From the NCBI GenBank assembly GCA_022360015.1, contig JAKSDQ010000007.1:1-64000 (forward strand): a DNA stretch of 64,000 nucleotides, written 5' to 3'. Position numbers and translations under genes: made by a program. This document shows, in pieces, positions 54,534 through 63,944 of this stretch. Every line of letters begins with the position of its first letter. The stretch's first letter is position 1. Origin of the DNA: Cytophagales bacterium (GTDB taxonomy: Bacteria > Bacteroidota > Bacteroidia > Cytophagales > Cyclobacteriaceae). The notes beneath the pieces were generated by a model that saw nothing but the letters and a program-made list of their open reading frames with translations, did not search any database and had not been told where the DNA came from.

Positions 54534-54956
54534 ATGGCGGAGGCCCATGACTTGTACATCGATTTTGGTTTTCTGAAAAATTCCAAATTTAGGAAATGTG
54601 TGTGCCAGGTTGTCAAAATTGGCAGATTTTCAGCATTCCTCTTGGTAGCCTTAGCTATTGACAAAATCCCAAAGAATGAATTCACCCAATGGATGATTGA
54701 TAAGCGACACCCCGGCCAGCCTGTGCTGCAACAGGACGCCGATGGCAATGCCCTGGCTGCGCTTTTAAGTGATAATTATGTAACCAATTTCAGAAGATGG
54801 TCTTTTCAGAGAATAAATCCGGATAATTATCACCCGGTAATGACCCCTGATGAAAAAGGGAAGGTGTATGAAATCCTCGATGCCGGTAAAGAGGTAGGAA
54901 CCGATGCTTACTGGGCGCTTTTGATTGGCTATGCAAGGGAAGCGTCGAAGAAGTAA
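54534..54956 (+). CDS. hypothetical protein
   Basis: No family recognised. The first half (to about residue 53) reads unusually and is partly antisense to another long frame; the second half (from M-I-D-K-R-H-P-G-Q-P-V-L) has the composition of a folded soluble protein with N-F-R-R-W-S-F-Q-R-I and ends R-E-A-S-K-K. An internal start at Met54 (54693) is possible. It is coupled to the DsbD-alpha-like gene by spacing. Confidence 0.4.
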   Translation: MAEAHDLYIDFGFLKNSKFRKCVCQVVKIGRFSAFLLVALAIDKIPKNEFTQWMIDKRHPGQPVLQQDADGNALAALLSDNYVTNFRRWSFQRINPDNYHPVMTPDEKGKVYEILDAGKEVGTDAYWALLIGYAREASKK

Positions 54957-54981
54957 TCCCGAATGACGATAGTCATCAATT

Positions 54982-55083
54982 AGTCATAGTATGACTATTG
55001 TTAAAATGATGCTTTTAGTATTTGCTGTTTTTGGCACTTGAAATGGTCTTACTAGAAGGGCAGGTTTGAGTCATACTATGACT
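54982..55083. repeat. 102-bp element with 15-bp terminal inverted repeats, copy 2
   Basis: Ends AGTCATAGTATGACT and AGTCATACTATGACT are identical to copy 1 at 49992-50094, with 72 nt between them (73 in copy 1) and a shared CTGTTTTT at the same offset. The inner sequences have otherwise diverged. It lies in the intergenic gap before the TPR/SpoIIE gene. No open reading frame is inside. Confidence 0.75.
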
Positions 55084-55223
55084 GGGTAAGGACTTTATGG
55101 CAACAAACCCCCCAGAACGCACATATGAAATATTTCAATTACATTAGAAATTACTCCCTGCCCCAACTTTCCTAAATTTAGATTTTACCTGAATCACTTT
55201 ATTTTTTCCGGGTTGACGAATTT

Positions 55224-57065
55224 ATGGGAAACTTTTTTAACACCTCACATCTCTGTTTTTTATGTTTTATTTTAGCCGTGTCTGTTGTCTCGCAGGGACA
55301 GGAGATGAAAGTGCAGGAATTCCGGAAGCAGCTCGATACGGCGCTGAATAACGAGAATTATGGCAAAGCCTCCTATTTAAGCTACGAGCTTGCCAAAGCT
55401 TTTGACGGCAAAGGTGATCGTGACAATGCGATAAAGTTTTTTTCCCAGGCTGTAAGTTATGGCAACAAAGGGGAGGAGCCTATGTTGGTGTATCTGTCCT
55501 ACCAGCGGCTGGGGGTGGCTTATTTGAACCAGGGAAATCATTCCAAAGCCCTTAACAATTTTCAAAAAGCCCTGAAAGCGGCCAGGGTCATCGGCAAAAA
55601 CGAATTTATCGGCACCGGACTGGTAGATGTAGCGGTGAGCTATGCTTCCTTAAGCCGTCACAAACGGTCTATTGCCCCGCTGGAGGAGGCGCTGGCGCTG
55701 GCTATTCAGCTAGGTGATGAGGAACTGGAAATCACCTGCTATGAGCTATTAGCCAAATACCATGAAAAACTGGGCAATAACCATAAGGCAGTGGAGTACA
55801 CTGCCATGATCGATAAGATTATAGACCAGAAAATGAGCCAGCAGAAAAGTGGTGAGGAATTGAAAGCCCTGGCCGAAAAAGTGGAAAAGGCAGATGCCGA
55901 GATCGACCAGGTTAAATCCAGGCTCAACAGGCAATCACAGGATTTTAGAAGGGTTGAAGACAATTTACTGTCTGTCAAATATTCACTGAAACAAACGGAA
56001 GGACTTTTGCAGCGCAAGGAAGACTCGCTCGACGAGGCCCGGCAAATCAGCAAAAACCAACAGTTGCAGATTGACCTGCTGAACAAGGACAAGGCCATCT
56101 CCGACATGCAAATCAAACAACAAGAGGCGCAGTTGCGGCATGCTGCCCTGGTAAGAAATTTTATCATCATAGCACTTTTACTGGCAGGTGCCCTGGTTTT
56201 TGTGATAGTGATAAGCTATCGCAAAAAGGTTGAAGCCAATAAGGAGATTAACCGCCAAAATCAGAAGATCAACGGCAGCATCAATTATGCCAAGCGAATT
56301 CAGGAGGCGGTGTTACATACCAGCGACCTGCGCAAGCACTTAATCCCCGACTCATTCATTCTGTTTAAGCCGCGCGATACGGTTAGTGGTGATTTTTATT
56401 TTATATCGGAAATTAAAAGCTGGTATGATCCGGATGTTGTAATGGCGGCCGTAGACTGCACGGGTCATGGAATTCCCGGGGCGTTCATGTCTATGATCGG
56501 CATGAATTCGCTCAATCAGATCATTAGCCAGGGCGAGGCCGATGCGGATCAAATCCTGATGACTTTAGACAAGACCATCAACACAGCGCTGCAGCAAGAG
56601 GCCACCGGAAACAAAGACGGCATGGATGTGGCCTTATGCATTTACAGAAGGGAAAAAGGCGTGATCGAGTTTTCCGGCGCAAAAAATCCGTTGGTCTATA
56701 TTCAAAATAATGAACTTTTTCAAATCAAAGGAGATATCCACCCAATAGGCGGATTGAGAAAAAACAAGAAAAACGGTGAAGTAAAGAAAACTTTCAAAAA
56801 ACACATTGTACAGATCGACCAGCCCACCATGATTTATTTGTTTTCTGACGGATACCAGGACCAGTTTGGCGGAGAAGAAGGGGCCAAGTTTATGACAAAA
56901 CGATTCAAAAACCTACTCCTGGACATTCACCACAAACCTGTGGCCGATCAAAAAAGGATTCTGCATGAGACCTTTGAAGACTGGAAAGGCAACACCAAAC
57001 AAACAGACGACATCCTGGTGATGGGTGTCCGGCTGGATAACTCCCACGAGGGTGAACCCGCTTAA
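55224..57065 (+). CDS. TPR - coiled coil - transmembrane - SpoIIE/PP2C phosphatase
   Basis: A signal peptide (ending V-S-Q-G-Q) is followed by TPR repeats (about 30-200, L-G-V-A-Y-L-N-Q-G-N-H-S-K-A-L), a coiled coil (about 200-300), one transmembrane helix (about 310-330) and a cytoplasmic SpoIIE-type phosphatase. The latter shows G-D-F-Y-F, the metal-site V-D-C-T-G-H-G-I-P-G-A-F-M-S, and L-F-S-D-G-Y-Q-D-Q-F. The layout suggests periplasmic sensing that controls a serine phosphatase, as in Bacteroidota partner-switching relays. No anti-sigma kinase or antagonist gene is adjacent. Confidence 0.9.
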   Translation: MGNFFNTSHLCFLCFILAVSVVSQGQEMKVQEFRKQLDTALNNENYGKASYLSYELAKAFDGKGDRDNAIKFFSQAVSYGNKGEEPMLVYLSYQRLGVAYLNQGNHSKALNNFQKALKAARVIGKNEFIGTGLVDVAVSYASLSRHKRSIAPLEEALALAIQLGDEELEITCYELLAKYHEKLGNNHKAVEYTAMIDKIIDQKMSQQKSGEELKALAEKVEKADAEIDQVKSRLNRQSQDFRRVEDNLLSVKYSLKQTEGLLQRKEDSLDEARQISKNQQLQIDLLNKDKAISDMQIKQQEAQLRHAALVRNFIIIALLLAGALVFVIVISYRKKVEANKEINRQNQKINGSINYAKRIQEAVLHTSDLRKHLIPDSFILFKPRDTVSGDFYFISEIKSWYDPDVVMAAVDCTGHGIPGAFMSMIGMNSLNQIISQGEADADQILMTLDKTINTALQQEATGNKDGMDVALCIYRREKGVIEFSGAKNPLVYIQNNELFQIKGDIHPIGGLRKNKKNGEVKKTFKKHIVQIDQPTMIYLFSDGYQDQFGGEEGAKFMTKRFKNLLLDIHHKPVADQKRILHETFEDWKGNTKQTDDILVMGVRLDNSHEGEPA

Positions 57066-57089
57066 TTTTGCCAGGTGAATCGAAATGAA

Positions 57090-57734
57090 TTAAATCATAG
57101 CAGTTTTTCTTCCTACAAATCTGATTACCGAACCCCTGCCATTGTGATACTTACCTTCATTTAATATAATTTCCTCCTCTTCAAGCATTAATATGTCATA
57201 ATTTTCAAAATCAGCCATTATTTCTGATTTGGAAAACAACATATTGAGATCATCCGGCCCTCCGACTTTCGGATCGAGGTTCCTGAAATGCAGGTGCTTT
57301 TTGCTGAATGCCTCGAAAATAACTATTCCACCCGGTCTGAGATAATCATTCAATTCCCTGTGAAAAATCGACTTTTTTTCTGCTGAAACATGCGCATATA
57401 TAAGCCCAATCGCATCGAATTTTTCCTTTTCAAGCCCCAGTTGCGCTTGTTCCCCAACCAAATACTGAAGCGTGACACCACGCTCTTTGGCAAGTTGTAA
57501 TGCTTTTGATTGCCCCTCCTTACTTAAATCAAAAGAAGTGACATTCCACCCAAGTTGTGCTGCAAAAACACCATTACGCCCTTCTCCGTCGGCTGGCATC
57601 AATACGGCGCCCGGTTCAAATTTTTTGAGCCATACTTCAAAAAAACTGTTAGGGGCTTTCCCATAAGCAAATTCATGATCTTTATACCTGTTATCCCATT
57701 TTGCTTTGTATTTTTCATCCGGGTTCTGATTCAT
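57090..57734 (-). CDS. class I SAM-dependent methyltransferase
   Basis: The start at 57734 gives a soluble 214-residue protein opening K-W-D-N-R-Y, typical of the thiopurine/tellurite-type methyltransferases. The SAM-binding loop is P-A-D-G-E-G-R-N-G-V-F, with acidic F-D-L-S-K-E following. An upstream ATG frame to 57800 adds 22 residues not shared by the family. Substrate unknown. It is convergent with the SpoIIE gene. Confidence 0.85.
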   Translation of the reverse strand: MNQNPDEKYKAKWDNRYKDHEFAYGKAPNSFFEVWLKKFEPGAVLMPADGEGRNGVFAAQLGWNVTSFDLSKEGQSKALQLAKERGVTLQYLVGEQAQLGLEKEKFDAIGLIYAHVSAEKKSIFHRELNDYLRPGGIVIFEAFSKKHLHFRNLDPKVGGPDDLNMLFSKSEIMADFENYDILMLEEEEIILNEGKYHNGRGSVIRFVGRKTAMI

Positions 57735-58165
57735 ATTGTCAATCTTTGAGGTGATGAATTTTTGTCTCGTGGATATTAGAGAAAAACTTTCCCATAGCAT
57801 ACTTTAAAAGCAATTTCCTTGCTGACTATTTTTTCGCTCTATGGTATCAGTGTTGGCACCTTTATCCATTTCTTCCTTCATTACCGTGGTACCAGGTAAG
57901 GTGTCACCTTGCCTGATTATTTTGTCTGTTATTACCGCAGTCTTCTCTTGTGCCAAATCAAATGAAGGGTATGGAACAGAAGCCTGCGATAGCACGGCTT
58001 CCTATTTCTTTGTTGACAGTTAATCGTAAATTGCTGTGAAATTACATCTTTGCCTGACGCACATCAAGTTTTATTGGAAATCATTTGTAATTAATATTCA
58101 ACCCCCACTCAGTTAATCATTTTTACCATTCAAAACTTTATCAAACCTACCAATTCTGAAGCCAT

Positions 58166-58571
58166 TCACTTATACTGCTGCAATACTTTCAAAAAGGCAT
58201 TTGAACAGATCTCAATATGTGCATGATTGCCAGTGATTGTCATTTCATTAAATGTGAAATTTTTTAAATACCGGTACATTTCTTGTGCAGCCATGAAAGG
58301 TATCATTTCATCTTTTTTTGCATAGTAAATAGTAACAGGCTGGTTAATCATGGAAAATCGAGCTTCCAGGGCAATATTTGAAGTTTACTCTCGAGCGCCA
58401 TTCCGTAACAATGCTGATTGATGATTGCTTCGATTGTTTTAATGATATCTTCTTCTCCATTCCCTTGAGTTGAGGTCCGGTAAAAAATATTGGATAATCC
58501 AAACTTAGCGTTAGCTTGTCTCGATAATGGGACGTAAATTTTTTTGAAAATATTTGCGTAACCGAACGGTT
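58166..58571 (-). pseudogene. alpha/beta-hydrolase C-terminal remnant with a frameshift
   Basis: Reading the minus strand from about 58571 gives N-I-F-K-K-I-Y-V-P-L-S-R then E-E-D-I-I-K-T-I-E-A-I-I-N-Q-H. A stop at about 58351 is bypassed by a +1 shift, after which the last 61 residues read Q-P-V-T-I-Y-Y-A-K-K-D-E-M-I-P-F and G-N-H-A-H-I-E-I-C. These are the acid (Asp) and base (His) loops of an alpha/beta hydrolase. The nucleophile part is missing. Function before decay cannot be said. Confidence 0.55.
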
Positions 58572-58572
58572 A
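58559..58572. promoter_or_regulatory. TetR-like operator palindrome
   Basis: TAACCGAACGGTTA is a near-perfect palindrome (6-bp arms TAACCG/CGGTTA) of the type bound by TetR-family regulators. It is stranded at the broken 5' edge of the hydrolase remnant, with no TetR gene in the window. Confidence 0.35.
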
Positions 58573-58862
58573 TATGATTAGGAGATTGGGGGATTGAAAG
58601 GGGGGCAATACAAAAGATGAGACAGAAAATGAGAAGAGATGTTTTTCCGGCAATTGACAGACTGGCTGAATATCTCCTGCAAAGAGCCACCTGAAGACAG
58701 TTGCCAAAGAGGCAAATGATCGTGATCTATAAAACCTGAAATTGTGTACCGGAATGATACGGAGTTATGCGAAAACAAATCAAAACTTAACAAGATCATA
58801 TCCTACAGGATATGAATGGATTTTCTATGTCAGTACTTTTTATTTATTGGCTTTTAATATGC

Positions 58863-59828
58863 CTAGACGCTGGAACCGGTTTCTTTTAACATCTTACAAA
58901 TATTCAGAACCTCTCTTCCATATAGGTATAAATAATCCCCGCAAATAGCCAATACCATATCTTTTGTTTTTAGAGTGCCAAGATTTTGTTTAGGTGTCAG
59001 TGATATCTCGGTGCTCACTTGATAATTTTCCTTATCGTACACAAAGAGTTTTTTATCATTTCGGGATACAATAATAAAATACTTTTTGTCAGTGTCAAAA
59101 AATACTTTTCCTTCTTTCACCATGTGGTTATCAACCCATTGAAAATTTTTGTCAAATTCACTGATAATGCTGAATTCAAATTCAGGTCCACTTTTTCTGC
59201 GCGTAGCTGTACCGCCATTAGTATATATCAATAACCTGCTCGTATCCACTGCAAAAGTTTGAATGCTTAACCATTCACCCTCTGAAATATTTCTGCTTGT
59301 TGGCGGGTATTTATTGAGGGCCAGTACCCTAAGCTGGTCAAGTACCGGGTCAGGCTGAGGCAAGTTAAAACCAAGGACTTTTTTATTTTTAATTTTCATG
59401 CTTGTCCAAAATTTGGCCGGAAAGAAATGGGATAGCTCATCTTCGATTCCCAAAACGAATGAATCATCCGAGTTCCTGTAGAAAATTCCGGACAAGAAGG
59501 GCTGCAAAGGGCTGTCTTTTGAATACGGTTGTTTGATTTGCACGCTTTTTGAATCACAGCTTAATGTCGGAAATAGCGTGAGCCTTCCAAATCTTTCGGC
59601 CAGTCCGAATCCATCTTTGTACCTAAAAAGAGAACAAAAACTATTCAGCTCGTCGGTCTTTTTTACATTTGGTAAATCAATTTTCCGGTTGTAGCTACCA
59701 TGGATATTTAAGCTCCAATGATCGGACTGGCGGGTCAATACCACAAAACCATCATTACTCAAAGGCAGGACGCGTGAAATCACATGATCTTTGTCCGGAT
59801 TGTATGTTAGTATAATTTCTGTTTTCAT
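58863..59828 (-). CDS. uncharacterised protein, possibly beta-propeller-like
   Basis: A 321-residue protein without signal peptide or membrane helix. Repeated beta-strand units of the kind F-V-V-L-T-R-Q, L-L-I-Y-T-N-G-G-T, Y-F-I-I-V-S-R-N-D-K-K-L-F-V-Y-D and M-V-L-A-I-C-G-D-Y-L-Y-L-Y-G suggest a propeller with about five to seven blades, but no family motif is certain. It is divergent from the DUF3050 gene. A short leader is consistent with cytoplasmic location. Confidence 0.6.
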   Translation of the reverse strand: MKTEIILTYNPDKDHVISRVLPLSNDGFVVLTRQSDHWSLNIHGSYNRKIDLPNVKKTDELNSFCSLFRYKDGFGLAERFGRLTLFPTLSCDSKSVQIKQPYSKDSPLQPFLSGIFYRNSDDSFVLGIEDELSHFFPAKFWTSMKIKNKKVLGFNLPQPDPVLDQLRVLALNKYPPTSRNISEGEWLSIQTFAVDTSRLLIYTNGGTATRRKSGPEFEFSIISEFDKNFQWVDNHMVKEGKVFFDTDKKYFIIVSRNDKKLFVYDKENYQVSTEISLTPKQNLGTLKTKDMVLAICGDYLYLYGREVLNICKMLKETGSSV

Positions 59829-60176
59829 AAAAAAACAATTCAGTTTATAGCGTATTAGGTTTTTTCTGTTATGATGGCCCCACTTTTAGCCAAGTATTAT
59901 GTAGTAGGACTTGTTTTCGTTAAAGGCATCCCAATCTAATAGATTCTTAGTGCAATTCATAGCTGAATTGGCGGCGCAAAAATCTGGGCCAATGACCAAA
60001 AGTACATATGGAGACGATCTAACGGGTTTGTGTAAGTAAATGATCAATTCTCGTGGTATAAATGGAGCCAAAATCTCTTATGCGACATTGCATAAAAGCA
60101 AAAAATAACAAAAAATAAATCAAAACACGGCGATTATGTGTTTTAAGGGTATTTAACACATAAAGACTAAAATTGG
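59829..60176. other. divergent intergenic region with a 9-bp inverted repeat
   Basis: A TTATGTGTT / AACACATAA inverted repeat (60134-60163, 12-nt spacer) lies just before the DUF3050 start and may be an operator. A 61-residue minus frame at 59886-60071 has no recognisable feature. Nothing else is supported. Confidence 0.45.
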
Positions 60177-60971
60177 ATGGATAGGATCGCATTAATCGAA
60201 AGAGAACTTTCAGGCCTCAGAGCTAATTTAACGAATCACAACGTATACAAATTACTGTCCGAAATGGACGATATCCGCATTTTTATGGAAAAACATGTCT
60301 ATGCGGTTTGGGATTTTATGTCATTGCTTAAGGCGCTTCAAAACCGGTTGACATGTACTTCAATTCCATGGAAACCCGTAGGAAATCCAAAGATTGCACG
60401 TTTCATTAACGAAATAGTGCTCGGTGAGGAGAGCGATGTTAATGAGCATGGAATACCGAAAAGCCATTTTGAAATGTACCTGGAAGCAATGCAAGAGATC
60501 GGGGCGGATACCGCCAAAATTTTAACCTTTATTCATTCATTAAATCATATAAATGCGTTGGAACCTTCATTAAAAAATGCTGAACTAAAACCGGCTGAAA
60601 AGTCATTTTTAAGTTTTACCTTCGACATCATCAAATCCAATGAGGAACATAAAATTGCTGCTGCCTTTACTTTCGGCAGGGAAGACCTGATTCCCGATAT
60701 GTTTATCGAGATAATTAACAAATCCAGTGGAGGAGATAAAACCCTCTTCCCTAAACTAAAATATTATCTGGAACGGCATATCGAATTGGACGGCGACGAA
60801 CACGGCCCCTTATCCATTGAGATGATACAAGAACTTTGCGGAGATAATGATAAAAAATGGGATGATATCTTAAATGTCGCTCAATCCGCATTGCTTCAAA
60901 GAATCAATTTGTGGGATGACATAGCAAGAGAAGTGGAAGAAAAAAGCCTACACGGCAGTGCCAGGTTGTAA
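60177..60971 (+). CDS. DUF3050 family protein (haem-oxygenase-like fold)
   Basis: A 264-residue helical protein with the DUF3050 pattern: H-V-Y-A-V-W-D-F-M-S-L-L-K-A-L-Q, then S-H-F-E-M-Y-L-E-A-M and F-T-F-G-R-E-D-L-I-P-D-M-F. The H-x-x-A-V-W-D and S-H-F-E-M-Y histidines and glutamate could bind a metal or haem. Cytoplasmic, function unproven for the family. Its last 14 nt overlap a truncated GyrI-like frame. Confidence 0.85.
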   Translation: MDRIALIERELSGLRANLTNHNVYKLLSEMDDIRIFMEKHVYAVWDFMSLLKALQNRLTCTSIPWKPVGNPKIARFINEIVLGEESDVNEHGIPKSHFEMYLEAMQEIGADTAKILTFIHSLNHINALEPSLKNAELKPAEKSFLSFTFDIIKSNEEHKIAAAFTFGREDLIPDMFIEIINKSSGGDKTLFPKLKYYLERHIELDGDEHGPLSIEMIQELCGDNDKKWDDILNVAQSALLQRINLWDDIAREVEEKSLHGSARL

Positions 60972-61206
60972 AATTGACAATCTAAGTGTAGTCCCTGCAG
61001 GTATGATTGGAAAATCATTGTCTGGTGGAAACTACGTCAAAATGACCGCAAAAGGAGACCCGACCCGGGGATTGATTGTGCATGCATGGTCAAAGATATG
61101 GAAGATGGATTTGGAAAGGACATTTACGGCTGACTTTGAAGTATTCGATGAAAAGGCCCAAAATCCTGTTGATGCTGAAGTTGATTTTTTAGTGTCCGTA
61201 AAATAA
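60958..61206 (+). pseudogene. C-terminal half of a GyrI-like effector-binding domain
   Basis: An 82-residue frame with GTG start matches only the second half of a GyrI-like/AraC-effector domain (W-K-M-D-L-E-R-T-F-T-A-D-F-E-V-F-D-E-K-A-Q-N-P near its end). The family needs about 155 residues, and the first half is replaced by the end of the DUF3050 gene. It is either a 5'-deleted remnant or a rare single-module form; no DNA-binding domain is present. Confidence 0.7.
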
Positions 61207-61216
61207 CTTCAAGAGT

Positions 61217-61585
61217 ATGATACGAGAAGTCGATCAATACTATGAAGACCAGGAAGAACCCAACAAGAGCTGCCTGTTGGCTTTGAGGAGCATTATTCTT
61301 GGACAGGATAGGGATGTTACTGAAACGCGCAAGTGGGGAATGCCCTGCTTCTGCTATAGAAAAAAGATGTTCTGTTACCTTTGGACCGATAAAAAAACGG
61401 ATCAGCCTTATATGCTTTTTGTCGAAGGAAAATACCTCGACCATCCGGCATTAGAAATAGGAAAACGAACACGCATGAAGATTTTCAGAATTAATCCCAA
61501 CAAGGACCTGCCGATTCAGACCATTGAATGGTTGTTGCGTAATGCCCTGGATCTGTACAGGAAAGGAAAGATAAAAACGAAATGA
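61217..61585 (+). CDS. DUF1801-family protein
   Basis: A 122-residue, YdhG/DUF1801-like protein: L-A-L-R-S-I-I-L, E-T-R-K-W-G-M-P-C-F and M-L-F-V-E-G-K-Y-L-D-H-P-A-L. Family structures show a small alpha/beta fold of unknown function. It lies 10 nt after the GyrI-like fragment; the three genes from 60177 form one likely transcript. Confidence 0.85.
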   Translation: MIREVDQYYEDQEEPNKSCLLALRSIILGQDRDVTETRKWGMPCFCYRKKMFCYLWTDKKTDQPYMLFVEGKYLDHPALEIGKRTRMKIFRINPNKDLPIQTIEWLLRNALDLYRKGKIKTK

Positions 61586-62070
61586 AACACCTGTGGGGCC
61601 TGTAAAACAAACGGATACATTAGACGGGAAAAAGCTTTTGATGACTTATGACGATTTTGACAATACCAATGGTGTAAATATGATGGACCCATCAAAACCG
61701 AATACCAGGGGATTGGCCGGGGAAGCCTGATTGTCATTTATTCCGTTTTGCGTTGTTTTAACTACATTTTGCGTAGTCACATTATGATACCTATGCCATA
61801 TCATTGTAAAGGCAACTATTTAGACTATTTCTAAATAAAAAAATGGGTTTTATCCACCAAAATAGACCATCTTATATAATAAAACAGTGCTCAAAACTAT
61901 GCAAACACTACCAATATGGATAGCCAATGTTGCGGGTGGTCGCAGGAGTCGGTCCGTTATTGGCCTGGATTGGTGGGCCTTCAGACGGATGTATTAGGTA
62001 AATCTGACAAAACACCAGGTGCTGAAGCCATTCTTTCCTTGCACGAAATGTACGAAAACCTTTGGAAAGT
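61586..62070. other. 485-bp region before the ABC transporter
   Basis: A short frame at 61637-61730 (Y-D-D-F-D-N-T-N-G) and a plus frame overlapping the ABC start (61916-62125) have no family signature. No clear promoter element is seen. I treat the stretch as non-coding or decayed. Confidence 0.45.
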
Positions 62071-63846
62071 ATGGAAGACAAAAAGGATGATAGCATGGAA
62101 GAAAAACCTAAAAACGGAATATTAAGGCTGCTGCAAATAGCGGGTAAGAGAAAATACCACCTCATTGTATCCGGATTCCTGGCTATACTGCACGCAGGAC
62201 TGGCACTGGTACCCTATATTTTGGTGTATTACATTATCAAAGAACTCGTTGAGCCACCATTAGATACCGTTTTGATACAAAAATACCTGCTATGGGCCAT
62301 AGCAGCAGGGGTAGGCAGCTATGCTTTGCTTTATGCCTCAGGAATGGCCTCGCACGTGGCGGCATTCCATATTTTGTACGCCCTCAGAAAAGAAACAGCC
62401 GCCAAATTAGGGAAATTATCGCTCGGCTTCATCAGTGCCTACCCGTCCGGGGCATTGAAAAAAATTGTAAGTGATGACATAGAGCGGATTGAATACTTTA
62501 TTGCTCACCAGGTACCTGATTTTGTAAAGGGATTTACCCTGCCGGTCGTAACCATTCTCTACCTTTTTTACGTGGACTGGCGCCTGGCGGCCGTCAGCTT
62601 TGTACCCTTGCTGGTGCTCGCAATCTGGATGCCTCTGGTTTTTCGCTCACCCGATACCAAAGAAATGATGCAAAAGTACCATCAGGCGCAGGAGGACATG
62701 AACAGCGGCATCGTAGAGTTTGTGCGAGCGATGCCTGTCATGAAAATTTTCGGACAAACGGCCGACAGTTTTCACCGGTACAGCGGAACGGTGAATGAGT
62801 ATGACAGTATGGCTAAATTGTGGATGAAGAATAGCTCGCCACCCTTTGCTGTGTTTATGAGCTTTATCAGTAATGCTACCTTGCCCATTCTCTTGTTAGG
62901 CACCTGGTTGTATTTGCAAAATGATATCTCGCTTTCTACCTTATTACTGTTTTTGATCTTAGGAGTGGGTTACATCAAGCCTGTATTTGCCCTTTCTAAC
63001 ATGGGCATGCAGATTACCCTGATCAACCGGGGTGTACAGCGCATGGACGAAATTCTGCAACAAACAGAACAAACTTCATCAACCACCCGGCCATCCTTTC
63101 AACACTTCGATATCCGGTTTAAAGAAGTCGGTTTTTCCTATACACATGGCGTGAAGGTATTGGATAAAGTTTCCTTTACCATCCCCGAAGGCAGTATTGC
63201 AGCATTTGTGGGGCCCTCCGGTACCGGAAAATCCACTGCGGCCCAACTGGTGGCCCGCTTTTGGGATATCCGGGAAGGTGAAATCCTGATAGGAGGGGTC
63301 GATATCAACACTGTTCCGGTGGAAGAATTGATGAAGAAGGTTTCTTACGTATTCCAGGACAGTTTTATGTTCCAGGAAACAATCTATGAAAACATTCGCA
63401 TGGGGATGGATAAATCCGGGCTGGAAATCATAGAGGCCGCCCGGGCCGCCCAATGCCATTCCTTTATCAGCCAACTGCCCCGGGGTTATCAAACAAGGTT
63501 TGGAGAATTTGGCGTGCACCTGAGCGGGGGAGAACAACAACGGATCCAACTCGCCAGGGCAATTCTAAAAGATGCCCCTATCCTTATTCTGGACGAAGCC
63601 ACCGCATTTAGCGACCCTGAAAACGAATACCTCATCCAGCAGGCATTCAGCCGGCTCATTCAAAACAAAACTGTAATTATTATTGCCCACCGACTAAGCA
63701 CCATTACCGATGCGGATCAGGTGATACTCTTTGGAACCAACGGGGTAAAAGCGGGAAAAACACACCGGGAATTATTGGCTCACAGCAAACTATATGCAAA
63801 GATGTGGCATGCGCATATCCGGGCGAAAGAATTTAAAATATACTAA
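62071..63846 (+). CDS. ABC exporter-type half-transporter, IrtA/YbtP-like
   Basis: A permease domain (six helices, about 20-310) is fused to an ATPase with Walker A G-P-S-G-T-G-K-S-T (from residue 381), signature L-S-G-G-E-Q-Q-R-I-Q-L-A-R (from 484) and Walker B L-I-L-D-E-A-T-A-F-S-D-P-E-N-E. The A-F-x-D-P-E-N-E ending marks the YbtPQ/IrtAB-type group, which handle siderophores although they have exporter fold. The start ATG at 62071 is preferred over a TTG at 62062. The partner half appears to begin at 63945. Confidence 0.9.
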   Translation: MEDKKDDSMEEKPKNGILRLLQIAGKRKYHLIVSGFLAILHAGLALVPYILVYYIIKELVEPPLDTVLIQKYLLWAIAAGVGSYALLYASGMASHVAAFHILYALRKETAAKLGKLSLGFISAYPSGALKKIVSDDIERIEYFIAHQVPDFVKGFTLPVVTILYLFYVDWRLAAVSFVPLLVLAIWMPLVFRSPDTKEMMQKYHQAQEDMNSGIVEFVRAMPVMKIFGQTADSFHRYSGTVNEYDSMAKLWMKNSSPPFAVFMSFISNATLPILLLGTWLYLQNDISLSTLLLFLILGVGYIKPVFALSNMGMQITLINRGVQRMDEILQQTEQTSSTTRPSFQHFDIRFKEVGFSYTHGVKVLDKVSFTIPEGSIAAFVGPSGTGKSTAAQLVARFWDIREGEILIGGVDINTVPVEELMKKVSYVFQDSFMFQETIYENIRMGMDKSGLEIIEAARAAQCHSFISQLPRGYQTRFGEFGVHLSGGEQQRIQLARAILKDAPILILDEATAFSDPENEYLIQQAFSRLIQNKTVIIIAHRLSTITDADQVILFGTNGVKAGKTHRELLAHSKLYAKMWHAHIRAKEFKIY

Positions 63847-63944
63847 AGTAACTTTGAAAAACTATCCATTGTATCTTCATCGTAATCCCACCATTCAATT
63901 TGAAGAAGCTGGTAGTCATCGTAAGCTACAAGACTGTTAAAAAG

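Larger units (their letters stand above)
57735..58862. other. 1.1-kb region of decayed genes
   Basis: It holds a short minus-strand frame (57804-57995; I-T-D-K-I-I-R-Q-G-D-T-L-P-G-T) that may be a lipoprotein tail, the frameshifted hydrolase remnant at 58166-58571, the TAACCGAACGGTTA palindrome at 58559, and no intact gene. The right part to 58862 shows nothing I can name. Confidence 0.5.

Noticed and set aside
61916-62125. 69-residue plus frame overlapping the ABC transporter start
   Set aside because: It is out of frame with the transporter, matches no family and has no ribosome-binding or operon support.
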